From positions 434,001 through 498,000 of the forward strand of contig NZ_JALPRS010000001.1 in assembly GCF_023630255.1 (NCBI RefSeq): a stretch of 64,000 nucleotides of DNA, read 5' to 3'. Positions 36,064-45,269 of this stretch are shown here, in pieces. Both the position numbers and the translations under genes were made by a program. Position 1 is the stretch's first letter. Each line of letters starts with the position of its first letter. The stretch comes from Pontibacter deserti (GTDB taxonomy: Bacteria > Bacteroidota > Bacteroidia > Cytophagales > Hymenobacteraceae). A model generated the notes under the pieces. The model was not told where the DNA came from, did no database searches, and was given only the letters and a program-made list of their open reading frames with translations.

Positions 36064-36804
36064 TTACTCATTAAACAAGCCCTGCACTTTCTCCAAATCT
36101 TCCGGTGAGTCTATACCTATGGTTTCAAACTCAGTCAGGGCAGTGGTGATCTTAAAGCCGTTTTCCAGCCAGCGCAATTGTTCTAAAGACTCAGCCAACT
36201 CTAAACCAGAAGGCGGTAGTTGTGTGATCTGCTCCAGTATATCAGCTCTATAACCGTAAATGCCGATGTGTTTATAATAAGTATGTTGTTTATGCCAGAT
36301 ATCCTGTGGCACGTTGCGGCAGTAAGGTATAGCTTGGCGGCTGAAGTATAACGCATCCCCAGACTTGCTAAGTACTACCTTTGGGGCATTAACATTAAAC
36401 AGCTCTTCTTCGGTTGTTATCTTTTTAACCAGCGTAGCCAGTTGCGTATTTGGGCGTGTAAAACAGCTGGCAACAAGGTCTATCTGCTCAGGTTTGATAA
36501 ATGGCTCGTCGCCTTGTATGTTAATGATATACTCGTAAGGCTTGTCGTGCAGTTTGTACGCTTCAAAACATCGGTCGGTGCCACTCTGGTGATGCTCTGC
36601 AGTCATTACAGCTTTTCCGCCAAATTCCAGTACATGCTCATAAATACGGTCATCGTCGGTGGCAACTATAACTTCAGCTAAGCCCGACGCAGATGCCTGC
36701 TCATAAACCCGACGGATCATAGTTTTGCCATTGATATCGGTAAGAGGTTTACCCGGAAAACGGGTTGATGCAAAGCGGGCTGGAATGATGCCGAGTACGT
36801 CCAT
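36064..36804 (-). CDS. kdsB: 3-deoxy-manno-octulosonate cytidylyltransferase (KdsB)
   Basis: The start MDVLGIIPARFASTRFPGKPL at 36804 matches the family; an upstream ATG at 36831 would add nine residues. The 246-residue protein shows the CTP-binding entry IPARFASTRFPGKPL, VIVATDDDRI, HQSGTDR, IQGDEPF and HIGIYGYR. It activates KDO with CTP for lipid A core synthesis in the cytosol, so the cell is diderm. It is a single gene facing the tiny plus-strand membrane gene. Confidence 0.96.
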   Translation of the reverse strand: MDVLGIIPARFASTRFPGKPLTDINGKTMIRRVYEQASASGLAEVIVATDDDRIYEHVLEFGGKAVMTAEHHQSGTDRCFEAYKLHDKPYEYIINIQGDEPFIKPEQIDLVASCFTRPNTQLATLVKKITTEEELFNVNAPKVVLSKSGDALYFSRQAIPYCRNVPQDIWHKQHTYYKHIGIYGYRADILEQITQLPPSGLELAESLEQLRWLENGFKITTALTEFETIGIDSPEDLEKVQGLFNE

Positions 36805-36860
36805 AGTTTCTACTTGTAAGTGCAGGCTCAAATATACGGAAGTACCCGGTTTATTTAAGG

Positions 36861-37568
36861 TTAGCAGCGGGCAGTTTTCTTCTTTTTACCAGTGCGTCCC
36901 ATTTGCTCTACTTTCTCGATGTAAGTATAAGCTTCCGGAGTTTTGCAGGCTGTACCACCCATATCTACCTGTACTTTGCCAATAGTTTTGGCTACTTCTT
37001 TGGCTTTTGCAGTAAGGGTAGGTATAAAGCAACCCATCGCAATTACAAATCCGTTCATGGTGTAGCGCACACGGTTCGGGCTGCTGTGTATAGCTTGCGC
37101 TACATGGTCCAATTGGCTGGTAAGGTACTCCAGGTCCAGTTCAGAATCCCCTTTTATACTTGCCAAACTCGATAGCGTAGCCCAACCGGTAGTAGCAATT
37201 CTTTCGTCATCAGACTGTATCCATTCCTTTGCCAGTTCTAAACCATAGTTGCTTTCAGAGGCTACCCACGCAACTGTATACTCGCTGAGCATATACCAGT
37301 TTGCCTGTTCAGCCCAATCCTGCAGGTCTTCTTTGGTCATAGCTTTTTCGTCGGCAATCAATCCGGCCAGGTACATGGCATCAGAGTTACCAGTGGCATA
37401 CAGCTCTTTGGCCAGGTTATAGTTCTTCTTCAGCCTCTTTTGGATAGGCTTCAGGTCACCAACTTTTACACCGAAGAAAGGTTCCTGTGCACCATGCTTC
37501 AGCCAGGTTCTTTTGGTTTGTTGGTCGCCAAGGGTTTCCAGGTGCAGCAGTACTTCCTGAACCGTCAT
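36861..37568 (-). CDS. DNA alkylation repair protein (AlkD-like, HEAT repeat)
   Basis: The 235-residue protein is built of helical HEAT-like repeats: FFGVKVGDLKPIQKRLKKNYNLAKELYATG near the start, WAEQANWYMLSEYTVAWVA in the middle and HSSPNRVRYTMNGFVIAMGC later. Proteins of this group excise or bind alkylated purines. The tail is basic (GRTGKKKKTARC). Its ATG shares one base with the TAA stop of the lipoprotein gene upstream (TAATG), so translation is coupled. An exact substrate is not known. Confidence 0.85.
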   Translation of the reverse strand: MTVQEVLLHLETLGDQQTKRTWLKHGAQEPFFGVKVGDLKPIQKRLKKNYNLAKELYATGNSDAMYLAGLIADEKAMTKEDLQDWAEQANWYMLSEYTVAWVASESNYGLELAKEWIQSDDERIATTGWATLSSLASIKGDSELDLEYLTSQLDHVAQAIHSSPNRVRYTMNGFVIAMGCFIPTLTAKAKEVAKTIGKVQVDMGGTACKTPEAYTYIEKVEQMGRTGKKKKTARC

Positions 37569-37894
37569 TACCTGCGATGGATCTTTAGAATCATGATCTG
37601 GTTATACTGTCTGCCCATCATGCAAGAGATAGCATTCTTCTTATAATTGATTATTGAAAGTCTAACAGCAATAGGTTCGCCAGTTCTATAAGATTCCGGA
37701 ATAGCAGATTCATTTATAGGTTTATGCCTCGGGTACCGATCTCCTGTAGAGATAATGTAACCACATCCATCGGTTTCATATTTTCCTGTCCAGGTTATAG
37801 TTGCATCCAGCATCTGCACATCTTCGTTTTCTTCATCATCGCAGGATATCAGGAAGAGCAGGCTAAAAGCAAAAAAGAGTAGTCTTAGTTTCAT
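37568..37894 (-). CDS. Small lipoprotein, paralogue of the next gene
   Basis: The start MKLRLLFFAFSLLFLISCDDEE at 37894 gives a clean lipoprotein signal with Cys18; an upstream in-frame ATG is less likely. The mature part (about 90 residues) contains the signature ITWTGKYETDGCGYII and two later cysteines. The same W-[ST]-G-x-Y-x-x-D-G-C-G pattern occurs in the next gene, so the two are paralogues. It is anchored in the outer or inner membrane by its lipid. The function is not recognised. It is coupled to the AlkD-like gene by a shared base. Confidence 0.75.
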   Translation of the reverse strand: MKLRLLFFAFSLLFLISCDDEENEDVQMLDATITWTGKYETDGCGYIISTGDRYPRHKPINESAIPESYRTGEPIAVRLSIINYKKNAISCMMGRQYNQIMILKIHRR

Positions 37895-37960
37895 AAAATA
37901 GCAGTTTAACACAGGACCCACGAAAGGCCACTGAAGTTGCAAGCTATTACAAAATATAGT

Positions 37961-38311
37961 TTACAGTCTTTCTATAGAAACGATGCGGATGCCTGGCATA
38001 GAGCGATCCTGTGTAGATAGGCCGCAGCGACGATCTATCATTTCACCGGTTTCAGTGTAGGTTACTTTTACAGGTACAGTTGCTTCTTCCTGTTTAAACT
38101 CGTCGCCAATTACAGCTTCGTCTTCCGGTTTATAATCTTTGCCGTCAATGGTCAGTTTAAAGCCGCATCCATCCACCATATATTCCCCGGACCACTCTAG
38201 TTGCGCTTCTTTTGTGATAGCTTGGTTTTCTGAGTTCATAGCTTTTTTTGAACAGGATGTAATTAAAACAGATGCTGAAAATAATAGTGTAGTCAATAAG
38301 GATAATCTCAT
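37961..38311 (-). CDS. Small lipoprotein with W-S-G-x-Y-x-x-D-G-C-G motif
   Basis: MRLSLLTTLLFSASVLITSCSKK is a standard lipoprotein signal with Cys20. The mature part has the motif LEWSGEYMVDGCGFKL followed by TIDGKDYKP, and a late RRCGLSTQDRSMPGI with one cysteine that may pair with the motif cysteine. A matching motif is in the next gene downstream, 66 bases away. No known family is recognised; the pair looks like a recent tandem duplication that diverged. Confidence 0.75.
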   Translation of the reverse strand: MRLSLLTTLLFSASVLITSCSKKAMNSENQAITKEAQLEWSGEYMVDGCGFKLTIDGKDYKPEDEAVIGDEFKQEEATVPVKVTYTETGEMIDRRCGLSTQDRSMPGIRIVSIERL

Positions 38312-38394
38312 AAATGCTTGTGGTTAGTGAATTTAAAGGTTAAGAGTTGAATGGGTTTAAATATACCTTAATCCTATGATCATTTAACTCATAG

Positions 38395-39741
38395 TCAGGC
38401 TTTCTTTACGCGCAGGGCAAAAGTGCTGTGGTCTATCACTTCCACTGTTTCGCCTTTTTCAATATATCCTTCGCGGGCCTGGGCATCATATAAGGTATCA
38501 TCTATCAATACACGGCCAGTAGGTGCCATACGGGTGTGGGCAATACCTGTTTTACCTACCAGGTGAGAAGCGTCTGCCGAAGACCGGTAACCTTCCGAAC
38601 CCTGAAATGTATTTTGCAATACCACGCGCTTCATGGTTCGGCTGGCAGCAAAGCGGCTCCAGGTTAGCGCAACTAAAACTACAGCGCCAACCATACCTAA
38701 CACTACTGAAATCAGGCTCTGCATTAAGGCGCTGGATGGCACAAATGTAAAGTCGAAGTTCTGGTTATTAACCATGATGAGCAAAAGTGATACAAACACC
38801 AGTATAATGCCGCTGATGCCCGCAATGCCAAACCCCGGAATTACCAGTACCTCCACGCCAATAAGTATAAGCCCGGCAATAAACAGTAATATTTCCCAGT
38901 TCTCGGCCAGGCCGTTCAGGTAATAAGGCGTTAAGTATAAAATACCTGCCACTACGGCTGTTGCCAACGGAAAACCAATACCCAGAGCCTGCAACTCATA
39001 GTATAAGCCCCCGATGATCAGCAGTAAAAGTATACCACTTACAAACGGATTCAGGAAAAAGGAAATGATCTTGTTGGTGGTGCTCAGTTCATAGGTTACT
39101 ACTTCAGCATCCTGCAAATTTACCTGTTGCAGTACCTGCTCTATGTTGGTGGCTACACCGTCGCAAAAGCCATGCTTTATAGCTTCGGATGTGGTAAGTG
39201 TAAGTACCTGGCCCGCGGATAAAGTACTATCAACGCTGGCCTCTACCATTGCTTCCGCCAGGTGCGGGTTTCGGCCCTGGGCTTCGGCAGTAGAACGCAT
39301 AATAGAACGCATGTAACTTTGGTATTTACCCGGAGCAGCCTCGCCGTTTGCGCCTACAACAGTTGCCGCTCCAATGTTGGCACCCGGAGCCATATAAATA
39401 CTGTCGCAGGCCATTGAGATCAGTGCACCCGCCGAGGCCGCATTTTTATTAATGAACACATACATTGGTTTTGGATATTCCAGTATGCGCTTGCGCATCT
39501 CATCGGCATCGTTCAGGGCACCGCCAAATGTATCGAGTATCAGCAGTACGTGGTCAGCTTTTATTTCGGTGGCATGGTTCAGGGCCAGCTCGGTATAGCG
39601 GTTGGTGCGCGGGTCTATCTCTGATTTTATCTCCATCACCAGTACTTTCTGTTTTTGTGCCCAGCCAGTAACAGGCAGCAACAAAAAGATCGGGAGCAGA
39701 TACAACAAAGCAAAATGCCAACGTTTTGAGTCAGATTTCAT
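38395..39741 (-). CDS. nfeD: Membrane serine protease of the NfeD/ClpP class
   Basis: The 448-residue protein has a signal or anchor start (LLYLLPIFLLLPVTGWA), a ClpP-class protease domain with nucleophile Ser103 in NKNAASAGALIS and a likely lysine near 139. Four or so membrane helices follow between about 228 and 370 (FLNPFVSGILLLLIIGGLYY, ILLFIAGLILIGVEVLVI, GISGIILVFVSLLLIMV and one more). The last domain is an OB-fold NfeD unit (VGKTGIAHTRMAPTGRV to the C-terminus). Such proteins sit in the membrane and are thought to process stomatin-like partners, but no stomatin gene is beside it here. Confidence 0.92.
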   Translation of the reverse strand: MKSDSKRWHFALLYLLPIFLLLPVTGWAQKQKVLVMEIKSEIDPRTNRYTELALNHATEIKADHVLLILDTFGGALNDADEMRKRILEYPKPMYVFINKNAASAGALISMACDSIYMAPGANIGAATVVGANGEAAPGKYQSYMRSIMRSTAEAQGRNPHLAEAMVEASVDSTLSAGQVLTLTTSEAIKHGFCDGVATNIEQVLQQVNLQDAEVVTYELSTTNKIISFFLNPFVSGILLLLIIGGLYYELQALGIGFPLATAVVAGILYLTPYYLNGLAENWEILLFIAGLILIGVEVLVIPGFGIAGISGIILVFVSLLLIMVNNQNFDFTFVPSSALMQSLISVVLGMVGAVVLVALTWSRFAASRTMKRVVLQNTFQGSEGYRSSADASHLVGKTGIAHTRMAPTGRVLIDDTLYDAQAREGYIEKGETVEVIDHSTFALRVKKA

Positions 39742-39767
39742 ACATTTGGGGCTGATACTGTGCCATT

Positions 39768-40604
39768 TTGGTTGAATATAGTAAAAAGTTAAGAGTTATA
39801 CTTCCACTACTTTATACATACGACTTTGGAGCGCCTGTGTGGCGTATGCGACTGGATGCTGCAGCTAACCGGCTGGCCCTGGAAGTGCGTGATGCGGATT
39901 TGTTATTAGCAGATTTTTATACTTTAGAGCTCACGCATAATAAGCTTAAAAAACTGCCATTACCGGGAGCTAAAAACTGGTGGCTGGGCCTGGAGGATGT
40001 ACACGAAGGACTGTTGCTGTTACATAGCTATGGCGACCGACAAACAGGGCAGCACAAAGGCATAATGGCCTACACTGCCGAAGAAGGAAAACTGCAATGG
40101 CAACAACCCGAACTGGCTTTTTATGGTGTAAGCGCTGATGGAATTTTGGCTTTAGATTTACAGGATCAGAAATTATACTTACTGGACTCGCAAACCGGAA
40201 CTATACTTTCTGAAAACGTGTCACTGGTAGGCGGTGCAAATTCGGTAGCAGAATATAATATTGAGCGAACGAAAGCGTGTGTATACCCGATGCTGTTCCT
40301 GGAAGGGGAGCCATATTTTACGCAAGTGCAGGATTTTCTGGAACATCAGCTGCAGGTTAAACCCGTGAAGGGAATAGAATACGCTGAGACTGAACAATAT
40401 ATTCTGGTAAGCTTTTATACCGAAACAGCAGACGGAAAATTAGATAACCTGTTGAGTGTGTTTGACTTGAACGGTGAATTGCAGTTGCGCCAACGTATTG
40501 CACACGGATTAAGTGGCATAGGTTCAGATACTTTTATTATCTTTAACCACAATTTATACTTTATTCAGCAACGAAACATTTTAGTTGTATATAGTCTTTC
40601 ATAG
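39768..40604 (+). CDS. DUF4905-like beta-propeller-type protein, 278 aa
   Basis: No signal peptide or membrane segment is seen. The protein alternates beta strands with WxxD-like turns and repeated phrases (VWRMRLDAAANRLALEVRD, LLADFYTLELTHNK, LYLLDSQTGTILSENV), which resembles a small propeller. I recall this as a Bacteroidota-specific family of unknown function (DUF4905), with moderate certainty. It is divergent from the nfeD-like gene with 26 bases between starts, and 15 bases before the LysM gene, so it may be co-transcribed with the latter. Confidence 0.7.
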   Translation: MVEYSKKLRVILPLLYTYDFGAPVWRMRLDAAANRLALEVRDADLLLADFYTLELTHNKLKKLPLPGAKNWWLGLEDVHEGLLLLHSYGDRQTGQHKGIMAYTAEEGKLQWQQPELAFYGVSADGILALDLQDQKLYLLDSQTGTILSENVSLVGGANSVAEYNIERTKACVYPMLFLEGEPYFTQVQDFLEHQLQVKPVKGIEYAETEQYILVSFYTETADGKLDNLLSVFDLNGELQLRQRIAHGLSGIGSDTFIIFNHNLYFIQQRNILVVYSLS

Positions 40605-40619
40605 TTTACCTTTTAGCCC

Positions 40620-41609
40620 ATGGTACGCATACTTTTACTAGTTCTTTTATTATCTCCTGTACTATCATTTTCGGCCTCGGCCTTTAACCTTACTGCCCTG
40701 CGCGACTCAGTAGGAGTAGAGCGCCGCAATGGAAAGTTTTTTGTGAAGCACAAGGTAGAACCAAAAGAAACCCTTTATGCCTTATCGCGCAAGTATGGCG
40801 TGCCTGTTGCCCAGATCGTAGAGTCTAACCCTGCAGTGGAGGCAAGTATAAAAATTGGCCAGGTAGTGCTAATTCCTAGCAAGGCACCATTATCAGCTGC
40901 TGTTAATGCTGCAACAACTAAGCCAGCTGCACCTGCTGCCAGCAACCGCACCTTTACTGTAAATGCAAAAGGCGAAAAGCTACATAAGGTAGAAGCCAGA
41001 CAAACGCTTTACAGCATTTCGCGCATGCATGGCATATCAGTAGACAATATTAAAAGCTGGAATAAACTGGCATCTAACGAGATCGAAATTGGTACGGAGC
41101 TAATTGTGGGCAAAGGGGCTGTGCCAACTGCCAGCAAGCCGGTGTATGTGCCAGAAGCCGACGACGAGGTTGAAAAGCCTGTTGCCGCAACTCCTGCTAC
41201 TAAACCAGCGACATCAACCAAAACTACAACACCAGCCAAAACGGAGCCTGCTCCAGCTACAACTACAACGCCTGTTGCCACAACTACAGTAAGTGAGCGC
41301 GAAGAAGAAGCTGGCACAACCGAAACTGCTGCCGGCGTTAAGAAGGTGATTGAAAATGGCATGGCTGAAATGATTGATCCGAAGGCAGATACCAACAAAT
41401 ACCTGGCACTGCATAAATCAGCCCCGGTTGGTACCATTATGCAGGTAAAGAATGCGATGAACGGCCAGGTAGTGTATGTGCGTGTAATTGGTAAATTACC
41501 TGAGACAGGCGCTAACAGCAATGTAGTGGTTCGTATCTCTAAAAAGGCTTACCAGAAGCTGGGTGCTGTTGATCAAAAGTTCAGAGTAGAAGTATCGTAT
41601 ATGCCGTAA
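40620..41609 (+). CDS. Secreted protein with two LysM domains
   Basis: The 329-residue protein starts with a signal peptide (MVRILLLVLLLSPVLSFSASA). Two LysM domains follow, HKVEPKETLYALSRKYGVPV (about 43-90) and HKVEARQTLYSISRMHGISV (about 121-165), both of peptidoglycan-binding type. A Pro/Thr/Ala-rich linker (about 170-240, partly PATTTTPVATTT) leads to a C-terminal domain (AMNGQVVYVRVIGKLP, VVVRISKKAYQKLGAVDQKFRVEVSYMP). That domain resembles a double-psi barrel of the RlpA type. It is likely an outer-envelope protein that binds the cell wall. Confidence 0.85.
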   Translation: MVRILLLVLLLSPVLSFSASAFNLTALRDSVGVERRNGKFFVKHKVEPKETLYALSRKYGVPVAQIVESNPAVEASIKIGQVVLIPSKAPLSAAVNAATTKPAAPAASNRTFTVNAKGEKLHKVEARQTLYSISRMHGISVDNIKSWNKLASNEIEIGTELIVGKGAVPTASKPVYVPEADDEVEKPVAATPATKPATSTKTTTPAKTEPAPATTTTPVATTTVSEREEEAGTTETAAGVKKVIENGMAEMIDPKADTNKYLALHKSAPVGTIMQVKNAMNGQVVYVRVIGKLPETGANSNVVVRISKKAYQKLGAVDQKFRVEVSYMP

Positions 41610-41631
41610 TTACGGTCTGGATTTATACTTT

Positions 41632-41662
41632 AAAGCCTGAGCAGCAATGTTCAGGCTTTTTT
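41632..41662 (+). terminator. Intrinsic terminator of the LysM gene
   Basis: The hairpin AAAGCCTGA / TCAGGCTTTTTT with a 10-base loop ends in a T-run, 22 bases beyond the stop. Confidence 0.9.
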
Positions 41663-41719
41663 GTTTAAAGTAACTACTTTTAAAGTACCCGTATACTTCA
41701 GTTACAGAAATCAAAACCA

Positions 41720-42496
41720 ATGAAGCAAGATATTGCCGCTATAAAAGCCCTGCTGGATGACCGGGTGGAGAAGTATAACCAGCCCAATTTCATCCCAAAC
41801 GATCCGGTATCTATACCACATAGGTTCACTAAAAAGCAGGACATTGAGATAAGCGGATTCTTTGCTTCGATTCTGGCGTGGGGACAGCGTAAGACCATCA
41901 TTAATAACTGCGTAAAGCTCATGAACCTGATGGATAATGCACCGCACGATTTTATACTTCATCACCAGGAGCAGGACCTGACACGCTTTTTAGGTTTTAA
42001 GCACCGTACTTTTAATGATACCGACCTGCTATACTTTCTGCATTTCTTTAACTGGTACTATAGCAAACACGATAGCCTTGAAACAGCTTTTACCGGCAAG
42101 AATAACGAGATCAAAACACAAAGAGAGCGGCTGATACATTTCCATGATCTGGTGTTTAGCCTGGAAGAGGCACCGCATCGGTCAAAGAAACATATCTCTA
42201 CACCAGCCCGGAAATCAGCCTGTAAAAGAATAAATATGTACCTGCGCTGGATGGTACGAAAAGATAACAACGGCGTAGATTTCGGGATATGGGACACTAT
42301 GAAACCCGCTGACCTGGTTTGCCCCTGCGATGTGCATGTAGAGCGTGTTGCCCGCCGTCTTGGACTGATAACCCGCAAAGGAATGGACTGGCAAACCGCT
42401 GAAGAACTGACTGACCACCTTCGCACCTTTGACCCGACAGACCCTGTTAAGTATGATTATGCGCTCTTTGGTTTAGGTGTGGAAGAAAAGTTTTAG
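41720..42496 (+). CDS. TIGR02757-family protein, 258 aa
   Basis: The protein matches the Bacteroidota-wide TIGR02757 family: EISGFFASILAWGQRKTIINN, the central LGFKHRTFNDTDLLYFL, and CKRINMYLRWMVRKDNNGVDFGIWD, followed by MKPADLVCPCDVHVERVARRLGL. The last part resembles the helix-hairpin-helix region of DNA glycosylase-type proteins, so a nucleic-acid role is likely but unproven. It is cytosolic with no signal. It converges on folK with 4 bases between stops. Confidence 0.9.
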   Translation: MKQDIAAIKALLDDRVEKYNQPNFIPNDPVSIPHRFTKKQDIEISGFFASILAWGQRKTIINNCVKLMNLMDNAPHDFILHHQEQDLTRFLGFKHRTFNDTDLLYFLHFFNWYYSKHDSLETAFTGKNNEIKTQRERLIHFHDLVFSLEEAPHRSKKHISTPARKSACKRINMYLRWMVRKDNNGVDFGIWDTMKPADLVCPCDVHVERVARRLGLITRKGMDWQTAEELTDHLRTFDPTDPVKYDYALFGLGVEEKF

Positions 42497-42500
42497 CAGT

Positions 42501-42992
42501 CTATACTTCTTTTTTATACTTTTTTACCTCCAGTTCATCAGGGCATTGTTGCAATAGCTCGGCTATACTTTGCTGAAATACCGGGTGCACTAAGCCGGGA
42601 GCTATTTCCTGTAAAGGCAGTAGTGTAAAACGGCGCAGGTGCAGTTGCGGATGTGGTATTGTCAGGCGTTGCGTTTGCTGAACAAGGTTGTCGTAGAACA
42701 GGATATCGATATCGATCACGCGTGCTCCCCAGTGCTCCAGGCGTTCGCGCCCCAAGTCATGCTCTATGGTATTTATAGTTTGCAATACCTGCTCCGGGCC
42801 AAGTATAGTTTCTACCTCCAGCACCTGGTTCAGGAAACTTGGCTGGTCTGTTTTGCCCCAAGCTGCAGTTTCGTATAAAGCAGAAGCTTGTTTTATACTT
42901 CCCACCTGCGCGGCTATACTTTCGCGGGCCTGTTGTAAGTATAACGTACGGTCGCCGAGGTTACCACCTAGCAGCAGGTATAGTTTAGGCAT
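42501..42992 (-). CDS. folK: 2-amino-4-hydroxy-6-hydroxymethyldihydropteridine diphosphokinase (FolK)
   Basis: The 163-residue protein shows the HPPK start LYLLLGGNLGDR, a middle ALYETAAWGKTDQPSFLNQVLEV, and the signature RVIDIDILFYDN followed by IPHPQLHLRRFTLLPLQEI. It transfers pyrophosphate from ATP to the pterin in folate synthesis. The start overlaps the downstream end of the hydrolase gene by 8 bases, so both are made from one transcript. Confidence 0.95.
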   Translation of the reverse strand: MPKLYLLLGGNLGDRTLYLQQARESIAAQVGSIKQASALYETAAWGKTDQPSFLNQVLEVETILGPEQVLQTINTIEHDLGRERLEHWGARVIDIDILFYDNLVQQTQRLTIPHPQLHLRRFTLLPLQEIAPGLVHPVFQQSIAELLQQCPDELEVKKYKKEV

Positions 42993-43842
42993 GTTTCCTG
43001 AAAAATGCTATACTTAGGTCTGCGGCTACGCGTGCTGCTTCCGGTAATTCATTTTTTTCGTAAGGGTGCATGCCACCAAAGGAGTGGTCAGTGCCGGGCA
43101 ACAAATGCATTTCAGCGTCGGGTTTCCAGCTTTGCAGATCGTGAGCCATTTGTACGGGCAGTGTTTCGTCTTCTTCGCCGTGCAATATAAGTAAAGGCTG
43201 GCGCATGTTCTTTATCACCTTTGGTATCTCCAGCCGCTGTTTATTGGCTAAGTAGTTTTCCATTATCTGGTAATACATCGGCATTTTCAGGCCGGTGCGG
43301 GCATTGGTTATCCATTGCACCCCTTCGCGTTGCCACTTGTCATTTTCCAGTTCATCCCAGCGTTGGTCAAATTTATTAACCGCAGCCCAGGTTGCCACAG
43401 CTTTCACTCGGGTATCTTCCGCAGCTTTAAGTATAACGGTGCCACCCCCGCGGCTATGCCCGATCAGGTAAATATGCTCCAGGTCCAGCTCTTTGTAAGG
43501 CAGCGGCCCTTCTACATTCTCTACCATGTCTATCAGCGCTTTTAAGTCGTCGAGCTCCAGGCAGAAGTTGTTATTGCCAAAAGCTTCGAGGTCATGCAAA
43601 TCAGAATAATCCTCTACAGTAGTGCCGTTGTAGGCAAAGTTGAATTTAACAAACACAAAGCTACGCTCAGCAAAATACTGCGCAAGCAAATTGTAGTGCC
43701 CCCAGTCTTTAAAGCCTTTAAAGCCATGCGTAAAGATTACGATAGATTTAGGTTTCCCGGATGGTACATACACGGCGTCAGCGGTGAAAGGTCTTCCATG
43801 TTCAGGATAAACTACGAAATCAACTTTTAGTGTATCTGCCAT
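42985..43842 (-). CDS. Alpha/beta hydrolase (dienelactone hydrolase-like)
   Basis: The 285-residue protein has an alpha/beta-hydrolase core: IVIFTHGFKGFKDWGHY (oxyanion loop), LIGHSRGGGTVI with nucleophile Ser in GHSRGG near residue 129, LLILHGEEDETLPV with the acid, and GTDHSFGGMHPY with the His. The triad is complete. It has no signal peptide, so it acts in the cytosol on an unknown ester or acyl substrate. It is cotranscribed with folK by overlap. Confidence 0.88.
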   Translation of the reverse strand: MADTLKVDFVVYPEHGRPFTADAVYVPSGKPKSIVIFTHGFKGFKDWGHYNLLAQYFAERSFVFVKFNFAYNGTTVEDYSDLHDLEAFGNNNFCLELDDLKALIDMVENVEGPLPYKELDLEHIYLIGHSRGGGTVILKAAEDTRVKAVATWAAVNKFDQRWDELENDKWQREGVQWITNARTGLKMPMYYQIMENYLANKQRLEIPKVIKNMRQPLLILHGEEDETLPVQMAHDLQSWKPDAEMHLLPGTDHSFGGMHPYEKNELPEAARVAADLSIAFFRKHA

Positions 43843-44174
43843 AGGTAAGGGTATTTAAAATGGCTTTTAGGATGCTTAAACGGCTTAAAATAATGGTTTG
43901 TTGAAATATTTAAAGGATTATTTGTTAACGTCTTATGGTAATAGTTGTAAATACATTAATCAGACTTCTTAAAGAAACTATAAACCAAACTTAAAGTTTA
44001 GCCAATCAATACTAAAAACTATAAACAAGGTAAACAGGCTGTTTTATACTTTAGTAACTTTCAAATAAGCTAACGCCTTAAAATATCTGTGTAGCAATTT
44101 AACAATTAAACCCCGTTTTGCTACTGCAGGTTTGGAAACCACTATTGCAGGCAGTAATATTGCAACACCAACAC
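43843..44174. other. Intergenic stretch between divergent genes
   Basis: These 332 bases hold the two promoters of the hydrolase-folK unit and the polyprenyl synthase gene. AT-rich sequence, no open frame and no hairpin of note. A TAACTTTC near 44057 is a weak match to the TAnnTTTG element. Confidence 0.4.
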
Positions 44175-45152
44175 ATGAGCAGCACCCTAGATAAAATACA
44201 AGCGCCAATTGCCGGCGAAATGGAGCTTTTCGAGAAGAAGTTCCGGACTTCCATGAAGTCGAAGGTGCTGTTACTGGACCGAATCATGAGCTACATCGTG
44301 AAGCGTAAAGGCAAACAGATGCGCCCGATGTTTGTGTTCTTCACGGCTAAACTCTACCACGAAACCATTACCGATGCTACTTACCGTGGTGCTGCTCTAA
44401 TTGAGCTGCTGCATACGGCTACATTGGTGCACGACGATGTGGTGGATGATGCCAATTACAGACGTGGTTTCTTCTCAGTTAATGCCCTCTGGAAAAACAA
44501 GATTGCCGTGCTCGTGGGTGATTATCTGCTCTCAAAAGGCTTGTTGCTTTCGTTGCAGAACGATGATTTTGAGTTGCTCAAGATCGTATCGAATGCGGTG
44601 AAGGAGATGAGCGAAGGGGAGCTGCTGCAAATAGAAAAAGCCCGCCGCCTGGATATTGACGAAGCCGTATACTTTGACATTATCCGTCAGAAAACGGCAT
44701 CGCTTATTGCCTCTTGCTGTGCGGTTGGTGCTGCCTCGGCAGGTGCCTCAAAAGATGAGATCGAGAAAGCCCGTTTATTCGGCGAAAAAGTAGGAATCGC
44801 CTTCCAGATTAAAGACGACCTTTTTGATTACGGAACCGCAGAGATAGGCAAGCCAGTTGGTATCGATATCAAGGAAAAGAAAATGACCTTGCCGCTGATC
44901 CACGCCCTACGCCAAGCCGATTGGCTGACAAAGCGCCGCGTTATCTATAACGTGAAAAACAACAACGGCGACAACAAACGCGTGCAGCAGGTGATCGATT
45001 TTGTGAAGCAATCAGGCGGCATTGAATATACTATAGAAGTGATGAACCGCTACCACGCCGAAGCGCTGGAGATACTTCATACTTTCCCACCATCTCCTTC
45101 ACGTACCTCATTGGAACAACTCATTGCTTATACTATAGAGCGGGAGAAGTAA
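44175..45152 (+). CDS. Polyprenyl diphosphate synthase (trans-type)
   Basis: The start MSSTLDKIQAPIAGEMELFE at 44175 is the natural one; an upstream in-frame ATG would add 19 residues. The protein (325 aa) has the first aspartate motif LVHDDVVDDA (Asp87/88/91/92) and the second, QIKDDLFDYG. LLLDRIMSYIVKRKGKQMRPMFVF is the family entry. It builds long-chain prenyl diphosphate, probably for menaquinone (octaprenyl- or heptaprenyl-type), from IPP and an allylic starter. It is a single-gene unit. Confidence 0.93.
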   Translation: MSSTLDKIQAPIAGEMELFEKKFRTSMKSKVLLLDRIMSYIVKRKGKQMRPMFVFFTAKLYHETITDATYRGAALIELLHTATLVHDDVVDDANYRRGFFSVNALWKNKIAVLVGDYLLSKGLLLSLQNDDFELLKIVSNAVKEMSEGELLQIEKARRLDIDEAVYFDIIRQKTASLIASCCAVGAASAGASKDEIEKARLFGEKVGIAFQIKDDLFDYGTAEIGKPVGIDIKEKKMTLPLIHALRQADWLTKRRVIYNVKNNNGDNKRVQQVIDFVKQSGGIEYTIEVMNRYHAEALEILHTFPPSPSRTSLEQLIAYTIEREK

Positions 45153-45269
45153 TTGATTGTTGATTTCTGATTCTGACAATCATAAAATCTGTAAACTTCA
45201 ACTATAAATTTGTAAGGTAGGTAACTATGAAGTAGGATAGTTTTGTGAACGCAAAATAACCTATGAAAA

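Noticed and set aside
44057-44064. TAACTTTC as promoter of the polyprenyl synthase gene
   Set aside because: It misses the last base of the TAnnTTTG element and has no TTG at a suitable distance; left as a weak hint only.
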